Counted from the stretch's first letter, positions 39,966-49,313 are shown. The stretch: DNA of 64,000 bases from Ilyomonas sp963847085 (GCA_963847085.1 CAWJYO010000004.1:186001-250000), one strand, 5' to 3'. Program-made: numbers and translations. The notes: generated from the sequence alone by a model not told the origin.

Positions 39966-39998
39966 AAAAAGCGTCCCGACAATGCCAGGACGCTTTTT
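39966..39998. terminator. Bidirectional hairpin terminator between convergent genes
   Basis: AAAAAGCGTCC pairs with GGACGCTTTTT around a loop of 11 bases. A T-rich tail follows that overlaps one copy of the 11-mer (39996-40006). It separates the foldase gene from the end of the NifU-like gene. Confidence 0.85.
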
Positions 39999-40012
39999 GT
40001 TTTTGCCTAAAT

Positions 40013-40612
40013 TTATTCGGCTTCGGCAACTACTTCTTTTACCTCAGGAATCATGCGTTTCATCATGCCTTCAATACCGGCTTTTAATGTTATCATCGAA
40101 GAAGGACAACCACTGCAACTGCCCTGCAACATCAAGTTCACAGTGCCATCGGTATAGCTTTTAAATTGTATGGCGCCACCATCCATTTCAACGGCAGGCT
40201 TTACATAATTGTCGAGCAATTCTTTAATTCGTTTTACCACATCATCATCGTCGGCAGCCACGGTGTTGCTGGCTTCCTGCTTAATTTTCGCCACTTCATC
40301 TTCGTTCACTACAACACCACCATTTTCCAGATATTCTTTCAAAAATTCTTTAATAGAAGGAATCACATCCTGCCAGTCTTCAGTGTCGCTCGTTTTGGTA
40401 AGTGTTACAAAATTGCTTGCAATAAACACACTTTTAATAAAGGGAAACGAAAACAATTCTTTCGCCAGTGGTGAAGGCCATGCGCTCATTTCATCCTGAA
40501 AATCAATGCTTTTGCCGGGATACAGCAGCTTGTTGGCAACAAACTTCATTGTTTCAGGATTGGGCGTCATTTCAGTATAAATAGAAATGACAGGATTACC
40601 GGTTTTTATCAT
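40013..40612 (-). CDS. NifU-like iron-sulfur cluster carrier (Nfu N-terminal plus NifU C-terminal domain)
   Basis: This 199-residue protein has an N-terminal scaffold domain (YTEMTPNPETMKFVANK, SPLAKELFSFPFIKSVFIASNFVTLTK). The C-terminal NifU domain (about 120-190) has the cluster-binding pair in GSCSGCPSSMITLKAGIE. Such Nfu proteins deliver Fe-S clusters to target enzymes. The gene stands alone in the window and shares a terminator with the foldase gene. Confidence 0.93.
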   Translation of the reverse strand: MIKTGNPVISIYTEMTPNPETMKFVANKLLYPGKSIDFQDEMSAWPSPLAKELFSFPFIKSVFIASNFVTLTKTSDTEDWQDVIPSIKEFLKEYLENGGVVVNEDEVAKIKQEASNTVAADDDDVVKRIKELLDNYVKPAVEMDGGAIQFKSYTDGTVNLMLQGSCSGCPSSMITLKAGIEGMMKRMIPEVKEVVAEAE

Positions 40613-40717
40613 AACAATTCGTTTTACTTCTTGTTTCTTTTATCAAAGCTCAAAATTACGTAAAAACAAAATGTGCGTTCAGCAAGATAACAATTTGTTA
40701 CGCGGGAATGACAAAGA

Positions 40718-40876
40718 AAGCTGAGAGCGGTGAGTTATGAGCTGCGAGCTTTTAGCTGTAAGATACAAGTAAAGAAAGAAGTAAGCTTATTAAATATTCA
40801 TCATCAACAATCAATGTTCAATGGTTAATACTTATAGCTCAAAGCTCACGGCTAAAAGCTCGCAGCTCATAGCTTT
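40718..40876. repeat. Long imperfect palindromic repeat, family B copy 2
   Basis: The left arm (AGCTGAGAGCGGTGAGTTATG, AGCTGCGAGCTTTTAGCTG) and the right arm (TATAGCTCAAAGCTCACGG, TAAAAGCTCGCAGCTCATAGC) are inverted. They share their words with the copy at 22158-22316. It lies just upstream of the M16 peptidase gene. Confidence 0.75.
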
Positions 40877-40896
40877 TCTTTTATCTTCGCACCCTT

Positions 40897-42135
40897 ATGA
40901 TTACATACGACAGATTTGTTTTGGAGAATGGATTAAGAGTGTTGGTACATAAAGATACCACCACGCCAATGGCAGTGGTAAATGTAATGTATGATGTAGG
41001 TGCACGTGATGAAAGTCCTGATAAAACCGGCTTTGCGCACCTGTTTGAACACCTGATGTTTGGCGGCAGCATCAATATAAAAGATTATGATGAGCCACTG
41101 CAAATTGCCGGTGGCGAAAACAATGCTTATACTACCAATGACCTCACCAATTATTATTGCCAGTTGCCCTTGCAAAATGTAGAAACTGCGTTTTGGTTAG
41201 AGAGCGACAGGATGTTGAGTCTGGCTTTTTCAAAGAAGAGTTTGGAAGTGCAGCGCAAGGTGGTTTGCGAAGAATTTAAAGAACACTACATCAACAAACC
41301 GTATGGCGATGCCTGGCATAAAATGCGCGAGCTGGCTTATACCGTGCACCCATACCAATGGATGACGATTGGTAAAAATTTAGAGCAAATCGAAAGCGCA
41401 AAATTAGAAGATGTAAAGGCATTTTTCTTTCAGCATTATACGCCTGCTAATGCCATTTTGGTGGTTGCCGGAAACATAACTACAGAAGAAGTAAAAGGGC
41501 TTACCGAAAAGTGGTTTGCGCCTATTCCATCAGGCCAAAAATACATTCATGCTATTCCGCAGGAACCGGTGCAAACAGCCCGCCGCGTGTTGGATGTTTA
41601 TGCTGATGTTCCGCTGGATGCGTTGTACAAAACCTGGCACATGCCCGCACGATTGGATGCTGGTTATTATGCTACCGAACTGATTACTGAAATTTTAGGC
41701 GGTGGTCAATCCTCAAGATTATTTCAGACTTTGGTGAAAGAACAACAGTTGTTTTCTAACATTGATTGTTATCATTTTGGCAGCACCGATAAAGGTTTGC
41801 TTTGCATAGAAGGCAAGCTGGTGGAAGGCAAAACAATGGAAGAAGCTGAACGTGGAATTGATGAGGTATTGGAAAGAATTATTACTGAAAAAGTAAGCGA
41901 ACTTGAATTGCAGAAAGTTAAGAATAAAACCGAGAGCAGCATTGCGTTTGAAGACATGACACTGATGAATCGTGCGAACAGTTTGGCGTATTACGAATTG
42001 CTTGGCAATGCCGATTTGATGAATGAAGAATTGGGCAAATACCAGGAGGTTACGGCGGAAGATATTTTAGCAAACAGCAAGGCAATTTTTAATAAAAACA
42101 ATAGCAACACGTTGCGCTATTATAGCAAGAAATAA
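40897..42135 (+). CDS. M16-family zinc peptidase
   Basis: This 412-residue protein has the inverted zinc motif HLFEHLMFGG near residue 49 (HxxEH), the distal glutamate in VQRKVVCEEFKEH, and the second-half helper RLFQTLVKEQQLFSN typical of M16B proteins. No signal peptide is visible at MITYDRFVLENGLRVLV. Bacteroidota often carry two M16 genes in tandem, but only one is present here. The target peptide is unknown. Confidence 0.92.
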   Translation: MITYDRFVLENGLRVLVHKDTTTPMAVVNVMYDVGARDESPDKTGFAHLFEHLMFGGSINIKDYDEPLQIAGGENNAYTTNDLTNYYCQLPLQNVETAFWLESDRMLSLAFSKKSLEVQRKVVCEEFKEHYINKPYGDAWHKMRELAYTVHPYQWMTIGKNLEQIESAKLEDVKAFFFQHYTPANAILVVAGNITTEEVKGLTEKWFAPIPSGQKYIHAIPQEPVQTARRVLDVYADVPLDALYKTWHMPARLDAGYYATELITEILGGGQSSRLFQTLVKEQQLFSNIDCYHFGSTDKGLLCIEGKLVEGKTMEEAERGIDEVLERIITEKVSELELQKVKNKTESSIAFEDMTLMNRANSLAYYELLGNADLMNEELGKYQEVTAEDILANSKAIFNKNNSNTLRYYSKK

Positions 42136-42187
42136 AGTTGAAAAGATACTACTATCAAGAGAACAAATCATTCATATTATTGAAGAA

Positions 42188-42331
42188 ATGCCAGAAGAAG
42201 ATTTTGTAAGTATTGAAGTGTTTTTAAGTGAATTGCTTCTATTTGAAAAGATCGAAAGAGGTTTAAAAGAAATGCGAGTAGGAAATGTGATTTCGGAAGA
42301 AGAATTAGATAAAGAGATTGATTCTTGGTAG
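42188..42331 (+). CDS. Small acidic protein resembling the C-terminus of antitoxin-like proteins
   Basis: A 47-codon frame from 42188 reads MPEEDFVSIEVFLSELLLF, then EKIERGLKEMRVGNVISEEE and LDKEIDSW. The ending resembles small antitoxin-type proteins in Bacteroidota. The same frame stays open upstream (VEKILLSREQIIHIIEE) with no usual start codon, so the gene may have lost or mutated its start. No toxin gene follows. The next gene is queA on the opposite strand. Confidence 0.4.
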   Translation: MPEEDFVSIEVFLSELLLFEKIERGLKEMRVGNVISEEELDKEIDSW

Positions 42332-42339
42332 TATTTTTT

Positions 42340-43566
42340 CTAATCTTTCTTCCAAAGCAAACTGCCATCGCCATAACTCAAAAATCGAAATTCATTTCCC
42401 AAAGCATACTCATAAATCTTCTTCCAATCATCACCCACAATCGCTGTAATTAATAACAACAAAGTAGATTGTGGCTGATGAAAATTTGTAATCAAACCAT
42501 CAACGATTTTTAGTTCATAACCTGGTACAATAATAATTTGCGTTTTACAAATCAATCGTACCAACTGTTGCTTTTTTATCCAATGCAATAAGGCTTGCAA
42601 AGCTTCGGTTGCCGTTTGGTTTTGCGGCATTTTATACACTTCCCATTGCTGCAAAAACAAATCGTCAGGTTCAATATTTTCAATCATTATTGTTTTTACA
42701 CCCAACCAATACAAGCTTTCGATTGTGCGTAAAGATGTGGTGCCAACCGCAACAATTTTATGGGAAAGATGAGCCAATAAATTTTCAATAAAAGCGGCCG
42801 AAACATCCATCCATTCAGCGTGCATGGTGTGTTCGGCAACGGCTTCCGTTTTTACGGGTTGAAACGTTCCGGCACCTACATGCAGCGTTACAAAATCGTG
42901 TTCAATGTGTTTTGTTTGCAAGCTTTCAAACACTGCATCTGTAAAATGTAAGCCTGCCGTTGGCGCAGCCACCGAACCGTTTTGTTTTGCATAAATAGTT
43001 TGGTATCGCTCTTTATCTTCCTCTTCCGCATCGCGGTGCAAATAGGGTGGAAGCGGAACATTGCCGAACAACTGCAATATCTCTGCAAAGCTTATTCTAT
43101 CCACATTCCAGCTAAATTCAATTAAAAAAGAATCGGTTTGTTTTTGCACCTTTTTCGCTGTCAGTATCACTTCCTCCTTATCAGTTTTTATCCTGTTTAC
43201 CAGAAGTTCCTTTTTCCATTTTTTTGCTCCGCCTACCAAACATTTCCACCTTACACTGTCTTGCTGCATCATGGCAGCGGTTACGTCTTTGTATTCATCC
43301 GAAGGTTCTAAACAAAACAATTCAATTGTGCTTCCGCTGGGTTTGGTAAACAGCAATCTGGCACCAATCACTTTCGTGTTGTTGAAAATAAGAAAGCTAT
43401 GTGATGGTAAGAATTGCGCGAGATTTTTATAAATGGATTGTTCAATGTTTCCTTCTTTATAAATGAGCAGTTTACTTTCATCGCGCTCTGCTAAAGGATA
43501 TCTGGCAATTTTTTCTTCGGGTAAAGGATAGGTGTAATCTTTTATCAACAGATATTCTCTTCTCAT
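42340..43566 (-). CDS. queA: S-adenosylmethionine:tRNA ribosyltransferase-isomerase
   Basis: This 408-residue protein shows QueA hallmarks: YPLPEEKIARYPLAERDESKL, FNNTKVIGARLL, VPLPPYLHRDAEEEDKERYQT, the SAM/tRNA region NGSVAAPTAGLHFT, THLH-like VTLHVGAGTFQPV, VGTTSLRTIESL and the ending ITNFHQPQSTLLLL. QueA adds the cyclopentene ring of queuosine to tRNA. It is slightly longer than usual because of inserts around 100-150. The gene is divergent from the cell-division cluster. Confidence 0.96.
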   Translation of the reverse strand: MRREYLLIKDYTYPLPEEKIARYPLAERDESKLLIYKEGNIEQSIYKNLAQFLPSHSFLIFNNTKVIGARLLFTKPSGSTIELFCLEPSDEYKDVTAAMMQQDSVRWKCLVGGAKKWKKELLVNRIKTDKEEVILTAKKVQKQTDSFLIEFSWNVDRISFAEILQLFGNVPLPPYLHRDAEEEDKERYQTIYAKQNGSVAAPTAGLHFTDAVFESLQTKHIEHDFVTLHVGAGTFQPVKTEAVAEHTMHAEWMDVSAAFIENLLAHLSHKIVAVGTTSLRTIESLYWLGVKTIMIENIEPDDLFLQQWEVYKMPQNQTATEALQALLHWIKKQQLVRLICKTQIIIVPGYELKIVDGLITNFHQPQSTLLLLITAIVGDDWKKIYEYALGNEFRFLSYGDGSLLWKKD

Positions 43567-43712
43567 TGTTTATAACGCATGGGTTTTCCACACTGAAATC
43601 ACATGTGGGTTTTAATTTTTTTATAATATCCGGCTCAAAATCAATAGCAGCAAAGCTTTCAGCTATGTTCACATCAGGTGGATAAAATAACACTTCCGTT
43701 TTAAGGATAGAA

Positions 43713-43738
43713 AGTGGTAAAACGTGTTATTTTGTGTC
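43713..43738 (+). promoter_or_regulatory. Putative MraZ operator: three GTG(G/T) boxes at 10-base spacing
   Basis: GTGG at 43714, GTGT at 43724 and GTGT at 43734 occur with an exact 10-base period, 25-50 bases before the mraZ start. In E. coli MraZ binds TGGGN boxes with 5-base spacers, which is also a 10-base period, upstream of its own gene. The match in spacing and position supports autoregulation, though the box sequences are only partly conserved. Confidence 0.5.
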
Positions 43739-43762
43739 AATAAATAGTAATTCACAAATCAG

Positions 43763-44218
43763 ATGACCGGCTTTCTTGGTGAATATGAATCCACGCTCGA
43801 TCCCAAAGGTCGTTTCTTGCTTCCGGGAGCTTTCAAAAAGCAATTGCCCGAAGGCGAAAACACTTTTGTGCTTTGTCGCGGCACCGAAAAATGCCTTTGG
43901 TTGTATCCCTCTTCCAGTTGGAAACCCATATATGAAAAGTTAAGCGGTTTAAATGATTTTGACCCCAAAGTAAGGGAATTCCGCCGGTTTTTTTTAGGAA
44001 GCGCAAGTGAAGTGGAACTCGACAATGCAGGCAGAATGTTGATACCGCAAACGTTGAAAGAATATGCGGGTTTGCTGAAAGACATCACTTTGTCGTCGGC
44101 AACCAACAAACTGGAAATTTGGGATACTGTGAAGTACAAACAGCTCATTGAATCGTTAAGTGTGAATTTCAGCGACAATGCCAAAATGGTGATGGTTGAT
44201 TATAATGTTACCATCTGA
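43763..44218 (+). CDS. mraZ: MraZ transcriptional regulator of the division cluster
   Basis: This 151-residue protein has two MraZ/SpoVT-AbrB-like halves, each with a DxxGR element: STLDPKGRFLLPGAFK (about 10-25) and VELDNAGRMLIPQTLKEYAG (about 88-107). MraZ binds DNA upstream of the cluster and represses it in E. coli. Its stop codon overlaps the rsmH start by one base. Confidence 0.97.
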   Translation: MTGFLGEYESTLDPKGRFLLPGAFKKQLPEGENTFVLCRGTEKCLWLYPSSSWKPIYEKLSGLNDFDPKVREFRRFFLGSASEVELDNAGRMLIPQTLKEYAGLLKDITLSSATNKLEIWDTVKYKQLIESLSVNFSDNAKMVMVDYNVTI

Positions 44219-45147
44219 TGAAAGAAGCAAACACATCAACCTACAACGCATATCATGTTCCGGTTTTGTATAACGAAACATTGGAAGCGTTGCAAATCAA
44301 AAAAGAAGGTGTTTATGTGGATTGCACTTTTGGCGGCGGCGGACACAGCTTAGGCATTTTAGAACAATTAGGTAATGACGGAAAGCTCATTGCATTCGAC
44401 CAGGACGAAGATGCCCAACGCAATGTGCTGGATGACAAACGCATTGTTTTCGTGCCTAATAACTTTCGCCATTTGCAACGCTTTTTGCGCTTACACAAAA
44501 TAGAAAAGGTGGATGGCATATTGGCAGATTTGGGAGTGAGCAGTCATCAGTTTAACGAAGGTGAACGTGGTTTTTCTATCCGGTTTAAGGGTCCGTTAGA
44601 TATGCGGATGGATAAGAGACAAACGACAACAGCGGCGGATGTTTTGAAAAGCTACAGTGAGTTGCAATTGCATAAGATGTTTGAACAATGGGGTGAAGTA
44701 ACGAATGCGAAGACATTGGCAAAACACATTGTTGAGCATAGAAGCAGGAGCTCTTTTACAACGGTTGAATCTTTTTTGTCTTCGCTGCAACCTGTAGTGA
44801 AGGGGGCTCCGAATAAGTATTTCGCACAAGTGTTCCAGGCATTGCGAATAGAAGTGAATGATGAGATGGGCGCTTTGAAAGATTTGTTGTTGCAATCGGT
44901 GAATGTGTTGAAAGAGGGCGGTCGCGTTGCCATCATCACATTCCATTCGGGCGAGGATAGACTGGTAAAGAACTTTTTTAAAAGCGGAAATTTTGAAGAG
45001 GAGATTGATGAAAATCCATTCATCAACACAGAAAGAAAAAAAGAGTTTCTTATCATCACTAAAAAGCCAATTGTTCCAACAGAAAAAGAGGTAAAACAAA
45101 ACGGCAGAAGCAGAAGCGCCAAGCTTCGTGTGGCAGAGAAAATATAA
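44218..45147 (+). CDS. rsmH: 16S rRNA (cytosine-1402-N4)-methyltransferase
   Basis: This 309-residue protein starts with HVPVLYNETLEAL. It has the SAM motif DCTFGGGGHSLGIL and the family signatures GILADLGVSSHQFNEGERGFS, PLDMRMD and FQALRIEVNDEMGALK, plus the C-terminal RSRSAKLRVAEK. RsmH methylates C1402 of 16S rRNA. It is always the second gene in mraZ clusters. Confidence 0.98.
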   Translation: MKEANTSTYNAYHVPVLYNETLEALQIKKEGVYVDCTFGGGGHSLGILEQLGNDGKLIAFDQDEDAQRNVLDDKRIVFVPNNFRHLQRFLRLHKIEKVDGILADLGVSSHQFNEGERGFSIRFKGPLDMRMDKRQTTTAADVLKSYSELQLHKMFEQWGEVTNAKTLAKHIVEHRSRSSFTTVESFLSSLQPVVKGAPNKYFAQVFQALRIEVNDEMGALKDLLLQSVNVLKEGGRVAIITFHSGEDRLVKNFFKSGNFEEEIDENPFINTERKKEFLIITKKPIVPTEKEVKQNGRSRSAKLRVAEKI

Positions 45148-45170
45148 ATGTAGAAAGCTAACTATAATCA

Positions 45171-45500
45171 ATGGCACGTACAAAAATAAAAGTATCGCTC
45201 AGGCAAATCGTCAACTATGGTTGGGTAGTGAAGAATATTCCATTTTTCCTTTTTCTTGCGGTGCTTGCTGTGTTGTATATCGCCAATGGTCATTATGCCG
45301 ATAAAACAGTTCGCAACATCAACGTAACTGCCAACGAATTGAAAGAATTGCAGTACGAATACAAAACTGCCAAAAGCGAACTCATGTATAAAAGCCGCGA
45401 AGCCGAAATGGTGCAAGCCGCAGCCCCGTTGGGTTTGAAGCTTTCACCCGAACCACCGATGCACATTGTAATTGATGAAAATAAGGACAAAAACAAATGA
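45171..45500 (+). CDS. ftsL: FtsL-like bitopic division protein
   Basis: This 109-residue protein has a basic N-terminus, one helix (IPFFLFLAVLAVLYIANGHYA, about 24-44) and a periplasmic coiled coil (VNITANEL-like region through YEYKTAKSELM). A PLGLKLSPEPP motif close to the C-terminus resembles the usual FtsL ending. FtsL, FtsB and FtsQ form a complex that activates septal wall synthesis. Identification rests on topology and position between rsmH and ftsI. It overlaps ftsI by 4 bases. Confidence 0.85.
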   Translation: MARTKIKVSLRQIVNYGWVVKNIPFFLFLAVLAVLYIANGHYADKTVRNINVTANELKELQYEYKTAKSELMYKSREAEMVQAAAPLGLKLSPEPPMHIVIDENKDKNK

Positions 45501-47632
45501 AGCCTGCACAAACAATAGAAGTAAAACGCGACATCCTCTGGAGGGTGTATTTGTGTTTTATCATATTGGTGATTGTGTGTTTGTGCATCATTAGTAAGGC
45601 CGTAAAAATTCAGCAGGTAGAAGGAAATAGCTGGCGCGCGATGAGCGATAGTCTCCATCAAAAAATTGAAGAAGTAGATGCCGAACGCGGTACCATTTAT
45701 AGTGAAGATGGACAGATGTTAAGCACCAGCATTCCGCAATTTGATATTTATATTGATTTTGGTGCAGAAGGTTTGCGCGATAAAAGTGGAAAAGCTTTCA
45801 GAGAAAACATTGATTCGTTAAGTTATCATTTGGCTCACTTGTTTAGCGATAAAACCAAAGCCGATTACAAACGCATTCTAACGGAAGGCTACAAAGAAAA
45901 AGACCGTTACTTTTTATTGCATAGAAAAGTAAGCTTTCGTGATTATCAAAAACTGCGCGCGTTTCCACTGGTAAGATTAGGAAGAAACAGGAGCGGTTTC
46001 ATAGCGGAAGAACGTAGTATTCGTTTGAATCCTTATCAAATGCTGGCTTACCGAACCATTGGCTTGGAAAGAGAAAACGCTCAGAAAATTGGTCTGGAAC
46101 AATCTTACGACAGCATCCTGAAAGGCACAACAGGCAAACGTTTGGTGCGCTCGATTGGTGGTGGTGTATCGCTGCCGGTTGATGAATCGCTCGATATTGA
46201 ACCCGAAGATGGAAAAGATATTACCACCACATTGGATGTACACATCCAGGAAATTGCCGAGAATGCTTTAATGAATATGATGCAAAAGAGCGAATCGCAA
46301 ACGGGCACTTGCATCGTAATGGAAACGGCAACCGGCAAAATTAAAGCGATTGCCAATTTAGGTCGTCATTCCAATGGCACTTATTGGGAAGATTACAATT
46401 ATGCCATGCGCACATCCGAACCGGGTTCTACCATTAAACTGGCTACATTATTATCTGTTTTAAGTGAAGGGAAAACAAGCATCAACACTCCCGTTGAAGT
46501 GGGCAACTCAGGCGAAGGTTTTGTTGGAGTACGCGAAGTAAATGAAGCGGAAACCATGCCCAAACCAATAATGACGGTAGAAGAATGTTTTGCCAATAGT
46601 TCCAATGTAGGCATGAGTAAAATTGCATGGAACGCTTTTGCTTCACAGCCATCAAAGTTTGCAGGTTACCTGCATCAGCTACGGTTAGATTCTGTAACAG
46701 GAATTGATTTATTAGGCGAAACCAAACCTCGTTTACCCCGCCTCAATAAAACCAATGAAGGACTTCATGCAATGGTTACTGCAAGTTTTGGTTATGCCAT
46801 ACAAGTAAGCCCGTTGCAAACGCTTACATTATACAATGCAGTTGCCAACGGTGGCAAAATGATGAAACCATACCTGGTTGACAATATTCAGAAAGATGGT
46901 GTTATCATTAAGCAATTTAATCCTACTGTTTTGCGCGAAAGCATTAGCAATCCTTCAGTTGTGAAAGCTGCAAAACTTTGCATGGAAGCCGTTACCAGCT
47001 TTGGAACTGCCAAAGCTGCGTTTCAAAATTGCGCTTATAAAGTAGCCGGTAAAACTGGCACTGCGCACGTTGCCGATGGTTTTTACAAGTATGATGATGG
47101 TGTGTATCAGGCATCGTTTGTAGGTTATTTTCCGGCTGAAAATCCACAGTTTACCTGTATTGTGGTTATCAAAACAAAACCACATGCAGTGGTTCATTAT
47201 GGAGGTACGCTGGCTGCGCCGGTTTTTAAAGAAATCTCCGACCGTTTGTACACTTTGTATGTGCGCCAAAACGGTGGTGTTCAATATGCTGGTAATTATA
47301 AAAATGACAGCATCAATTACTCTTACACTACTTCAAAACGCGAGATGAACATCATTGAAAATACATTGAAGTTTCCTGTGGCTGGCGTAAGCAATGATAA
47401 CGAATGGACAAATCTTTCCAAAAGCGGAACAGCATCATCAGAACAAGGTATCAATGTATCTTCTAAACAAATGCCTTCGCTGCAAGGTATGGGATTGAAA
47501 GATGTTTTGTATTTGTGCGAAAACATGGGCTTAAAAGTAAGTGCAAAAGGAGCAGGAAAAGTAATAGCGCAATCGGTACAAAGCGGAACGCCCATCAGCA
47601 AAGGACAATTGGTAAAAATAGAATTGAATTGA
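45497..47632 (+). CDS. ftsI: Septal penicillin-binding protein (class B, PBP3) with C-terminal PASTA domain
   Basis: This 711-residue protein has a membrane helix (about 12-34), a dimerisation domain with DAERGTIYSEDGQMLSTS, and a transpeptidase domain. The domain has active-site SxxK in GSTIKL (about 311), SxN in NSSNVGM (about 370) and KTG in AGKTGTAH (about 518). A PASTA module (about 650-711, MPSLQGMGLKDVLYLCENMGL) ends the protein. FtsI cross-links septal peptidoglycan together with FtsW. The PASTA tail is normal for this phylum. Confidence 0.97.
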   Translation: MKPAQTIEVKRDILWRVYLCFIILVIVCLCIISKAVKIQQVEGNSWRAMSDSLHQKIEEVDAERGTIYSEDGQMLSTSIPQFDIYIDFGAEGLRDKSGKAFRENIDSLSYHLAHLFSDKTKADYKRILTEGYKEKDRYFLLHRKVSFRDYQKLRAFPLVRLGRNRSGFIAEERSIRLNPYQMLAYRTIGLERENAQKIGLEQSYDSILKGTTGKRLVRSIGGGVSLPVDESLDIEPEDGKDITTTLDVHIQEIAENALMNMMQKSESQTGTCIVMETATGKIKAIANLGRHSNGTYWEDYNYAMRTSEPGSTIKLATLLSVLSEGKTSINTPVEVGNSGEGFVGVREVNEAETMPKPIMTVEECFANSSNVGMSKIAWNAFASQPSKFAGYLHQLRLDSVTGIDLLGETKPRLPRLNKTNEGLHAMVTASFGYAIQVSPLQTLTLYNAVANGGKMMKPYLVDNIQKDGVIIKQFNPTVLRESISNPSVVKAAKLCMEAVTSFGTAKAAFQNCAYKVAGKTGTAHVADGFYKYDDGVYQASFVGYFPAENPQFTCIVVIKTKPHAVVHYGGTLAAPVFKEISDRLYTLYVRQNGGVQYAGNYKNDSINYSYTTSKREMNIIENTLKFPVAGVSNDNEWTNLSKSGTASSEQGINVSSKQMPSLQGMGLKDVLYLCENMGLKVSAKGAGKVIAQSVQSGTPISKGQLVKIELN

Positions 47633-47637
47633 TAGAT

Positions 47638-47739
47638 TGAACCACGAAGCCACAAAGTTTTGCAAGGTTCACGAAGAAGATAAATAATAAAACAAATGTC
47701 TTTGTGCTACTTTTTTTCTTAGTGTCTTAGTGATTCAAA
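47638..47739. repeat. Imperfect palindrome between ftsI and murE, family C
   Basis: TTGAACCACGAAGCCACAAAG on the left and CTTTGTGCTAC...CTTAGTGATTCAA on the right form a long interrupted inverted repeat with an A-rich loop (TAAAACAAATG). It occupies nearly the whole gap between two essential genes. Confidence 0.7.
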
Positions 47740-47748
47740 AAACACAAC

Positions 47749-49212
47749 ATGGCGAATCTTCAAAACATATTATACAAAGTGCATCTGCAGGCAATCAATG
47801 GCAATACAAACATTGAGATAAATGATGTGCAGATTGATTCGCGCAAAGTAAGCAAAGGGTCATTATTTGTTGCCATTCGCGGAGTGGTAAGCGATGGACA
47901 TTCCTTTATAGATACAGCTATTGAAAAAGGTGCAAAGGCAATTGTGTGTGAAGAATTCCCGCTGATGTTGGTTGAAAATATCACTTATTTAAAAGTAAGC
48001 AATACACACGAGGCTGTGGCTTATATCGCACATCATTTTTATGGCGAACCATCAACCAAAATAAAACTCGTCGGCGTTACCGGAACCAATGGAAAAACCA
48101 CAATCGCAACCGTTTTATTTAAGTTGTTTTCCAAGCTCAATTATAAATGTGGCTTGCTTAGTACGGTGCAGAATCAAATTGCAAACGAAGTGTTGCCTTC
48201 GACTCATACCACGCCAGATGCGGTTAGTTTGAATGCTTTATTAAAACACATGCTTGACGAAGGTTGCACGCATGTGTTTATGGAATGCAGCAGCCATGCC
48301 ATCCACCAGCATCGTATTACAGGCTTGCAGTTTACCGGCGCTTTGTTCAGCAACATTACACACGACCATTTGGATTATCACAAAACGTTTGACGAATACA
48401 TCAGAGTAAAAAAATCATTCTTCGATCATCTGCCTTCTTCTGCATTTGCTATTTCAAACTTAGACGACAAACGAGGAACCGTGATGTTGCAAAATACATC
48501 GGCGCATAAATACTATTACAGCCTTAAAAATATGGCTGAATTTAAAGGCAAAATCTTAGAGAATGCACTCACTGGTCTGGTAATGATGGTGAACGATAAA
48601 GAAGTTCATTTTCGATTGATTGGCGAGTTCAATGCATATAACTTATTGTGTGTGTATGGCGCGGCAATTTGTTTGGGCGAAAACAAAGATGAAGTGCTTC
48701 GCGTGTTAAGTTCTTTGGATGGCGCTGAAGGTAGGTTTGATTATATCATTAGCCACAACAACATCATTGGTATTGTTGATTATGCACACACACCTGACGC
48801 TTTGGAGAATGTATTATCTACTATAAAAAAATTGCGCAAAGGATATGAGCAGGTGATTACCGTTGTAGGTTGTGGTGGAGATAGAGACAAAACAAAACGC
48901 CCTGTTATGGCGCAGGTTGCCTGCGAATTGAGTGATAAGGTAATTCTTACAAGCGATAACCCACGCAGCGAAGATCCGGAAGAAATTATAAATGATATGA
49001 AGGCAGGTTTGAACAGCGCAGCCAAACGCAAAAGCAAAATCATTGTTGACAGGAAAGAAGCAATAGAAACTGCCGTAGAAATGGCCAACAAAGAAGACAT
49101 TATCCTGGTGGCAGGAAAAGGTCATGAAAAGTATCAGGACATAAAAGGCGTGAAGCACAGTTTTGATGATAAAGCAGTGTTGAGAGAGTGTTTTGAATTG
49201 ATGAAGAAGTGA
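47749..49212 (+). CDS. murE: UDP-MurNAc-L-alanyl-D-glutamate ligase (meso-diaminopimelate-adding)
   Basis: This 487-residue Mur ligase has the N-terminal DVQIDSRKVSKGSLFVAIRG, the ATP loop GVTGTNGKTT (about 108-117), MECSSHAIHQHRI, FSNITHDHLDYH and DYAHTPDALENVL. The DNPRSEDP motif (about 403) specifies meso-diaminopimelate rather than lysine, so the peptidoglycan is of the DAP type. Confidence 0.98.
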   Translation: MANLQNILYKVHLQAINGNTNIEINDVQIDSRKVSKGSLFVAIRGVVSDGHSFIDTAIEKGAKAIVCEEFPLMLVENITYLKVSNTHEAVAYIAHHFYGEPSTKIKLVGVTGTNGKTTIATVLFKLFSKLNYKCGLLSTVQNQIANEVLPSTHTTPDAVSLNALLKHMLDEGCTHVFMECSSHAIHQHRITGLQFTGALFSNITHDHLDYHKTFDEYIRVKKSFFDHLPSSAFAISNLDDKRGTVMLQNTSAHKYYYSLKNMAEFKGKILENALTGLVMMVNDKEVHFRLIGEFNAYNLLCVYGAAICLGENKDEVLRVLSSLDGAEGRFDYIISHNNIIGIVDYAHTPDALENVLSTIKKLRKGYEQVITVVGCGGDRDKTKRPVMAQVACELSDKVILTSDNPRSEDPEEIINDMKAGLNSAAKRKSKIIVDRKEAIETAVEMANKEDIILVAGKGHEKYQDIKGVKHSFDDKAVLRECFELMKK

Positions 49213-49313
49213 GTGTTGGATAGTGAGTTGTGAGTAAGAAAAAAGTGACAAAAACAAAAGTGAGATGATAGGGGCATAACACAGATCCCACATCTTACAT
49301 CGAACATAAAAAG

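Noticed and set aside
43478..43693. A 71-codon minus-strand frame upstream of queA
   Set aside because: It overlaps the queA start in another frame, and no protein signature is visible.
49213..49313. A complete palindrome in the murE-mraY gap
   Set aside because: Only one arm of the GTGAGTTGTGAG type is present, with no matching inverted arm, so I did not call a full repeat element there.
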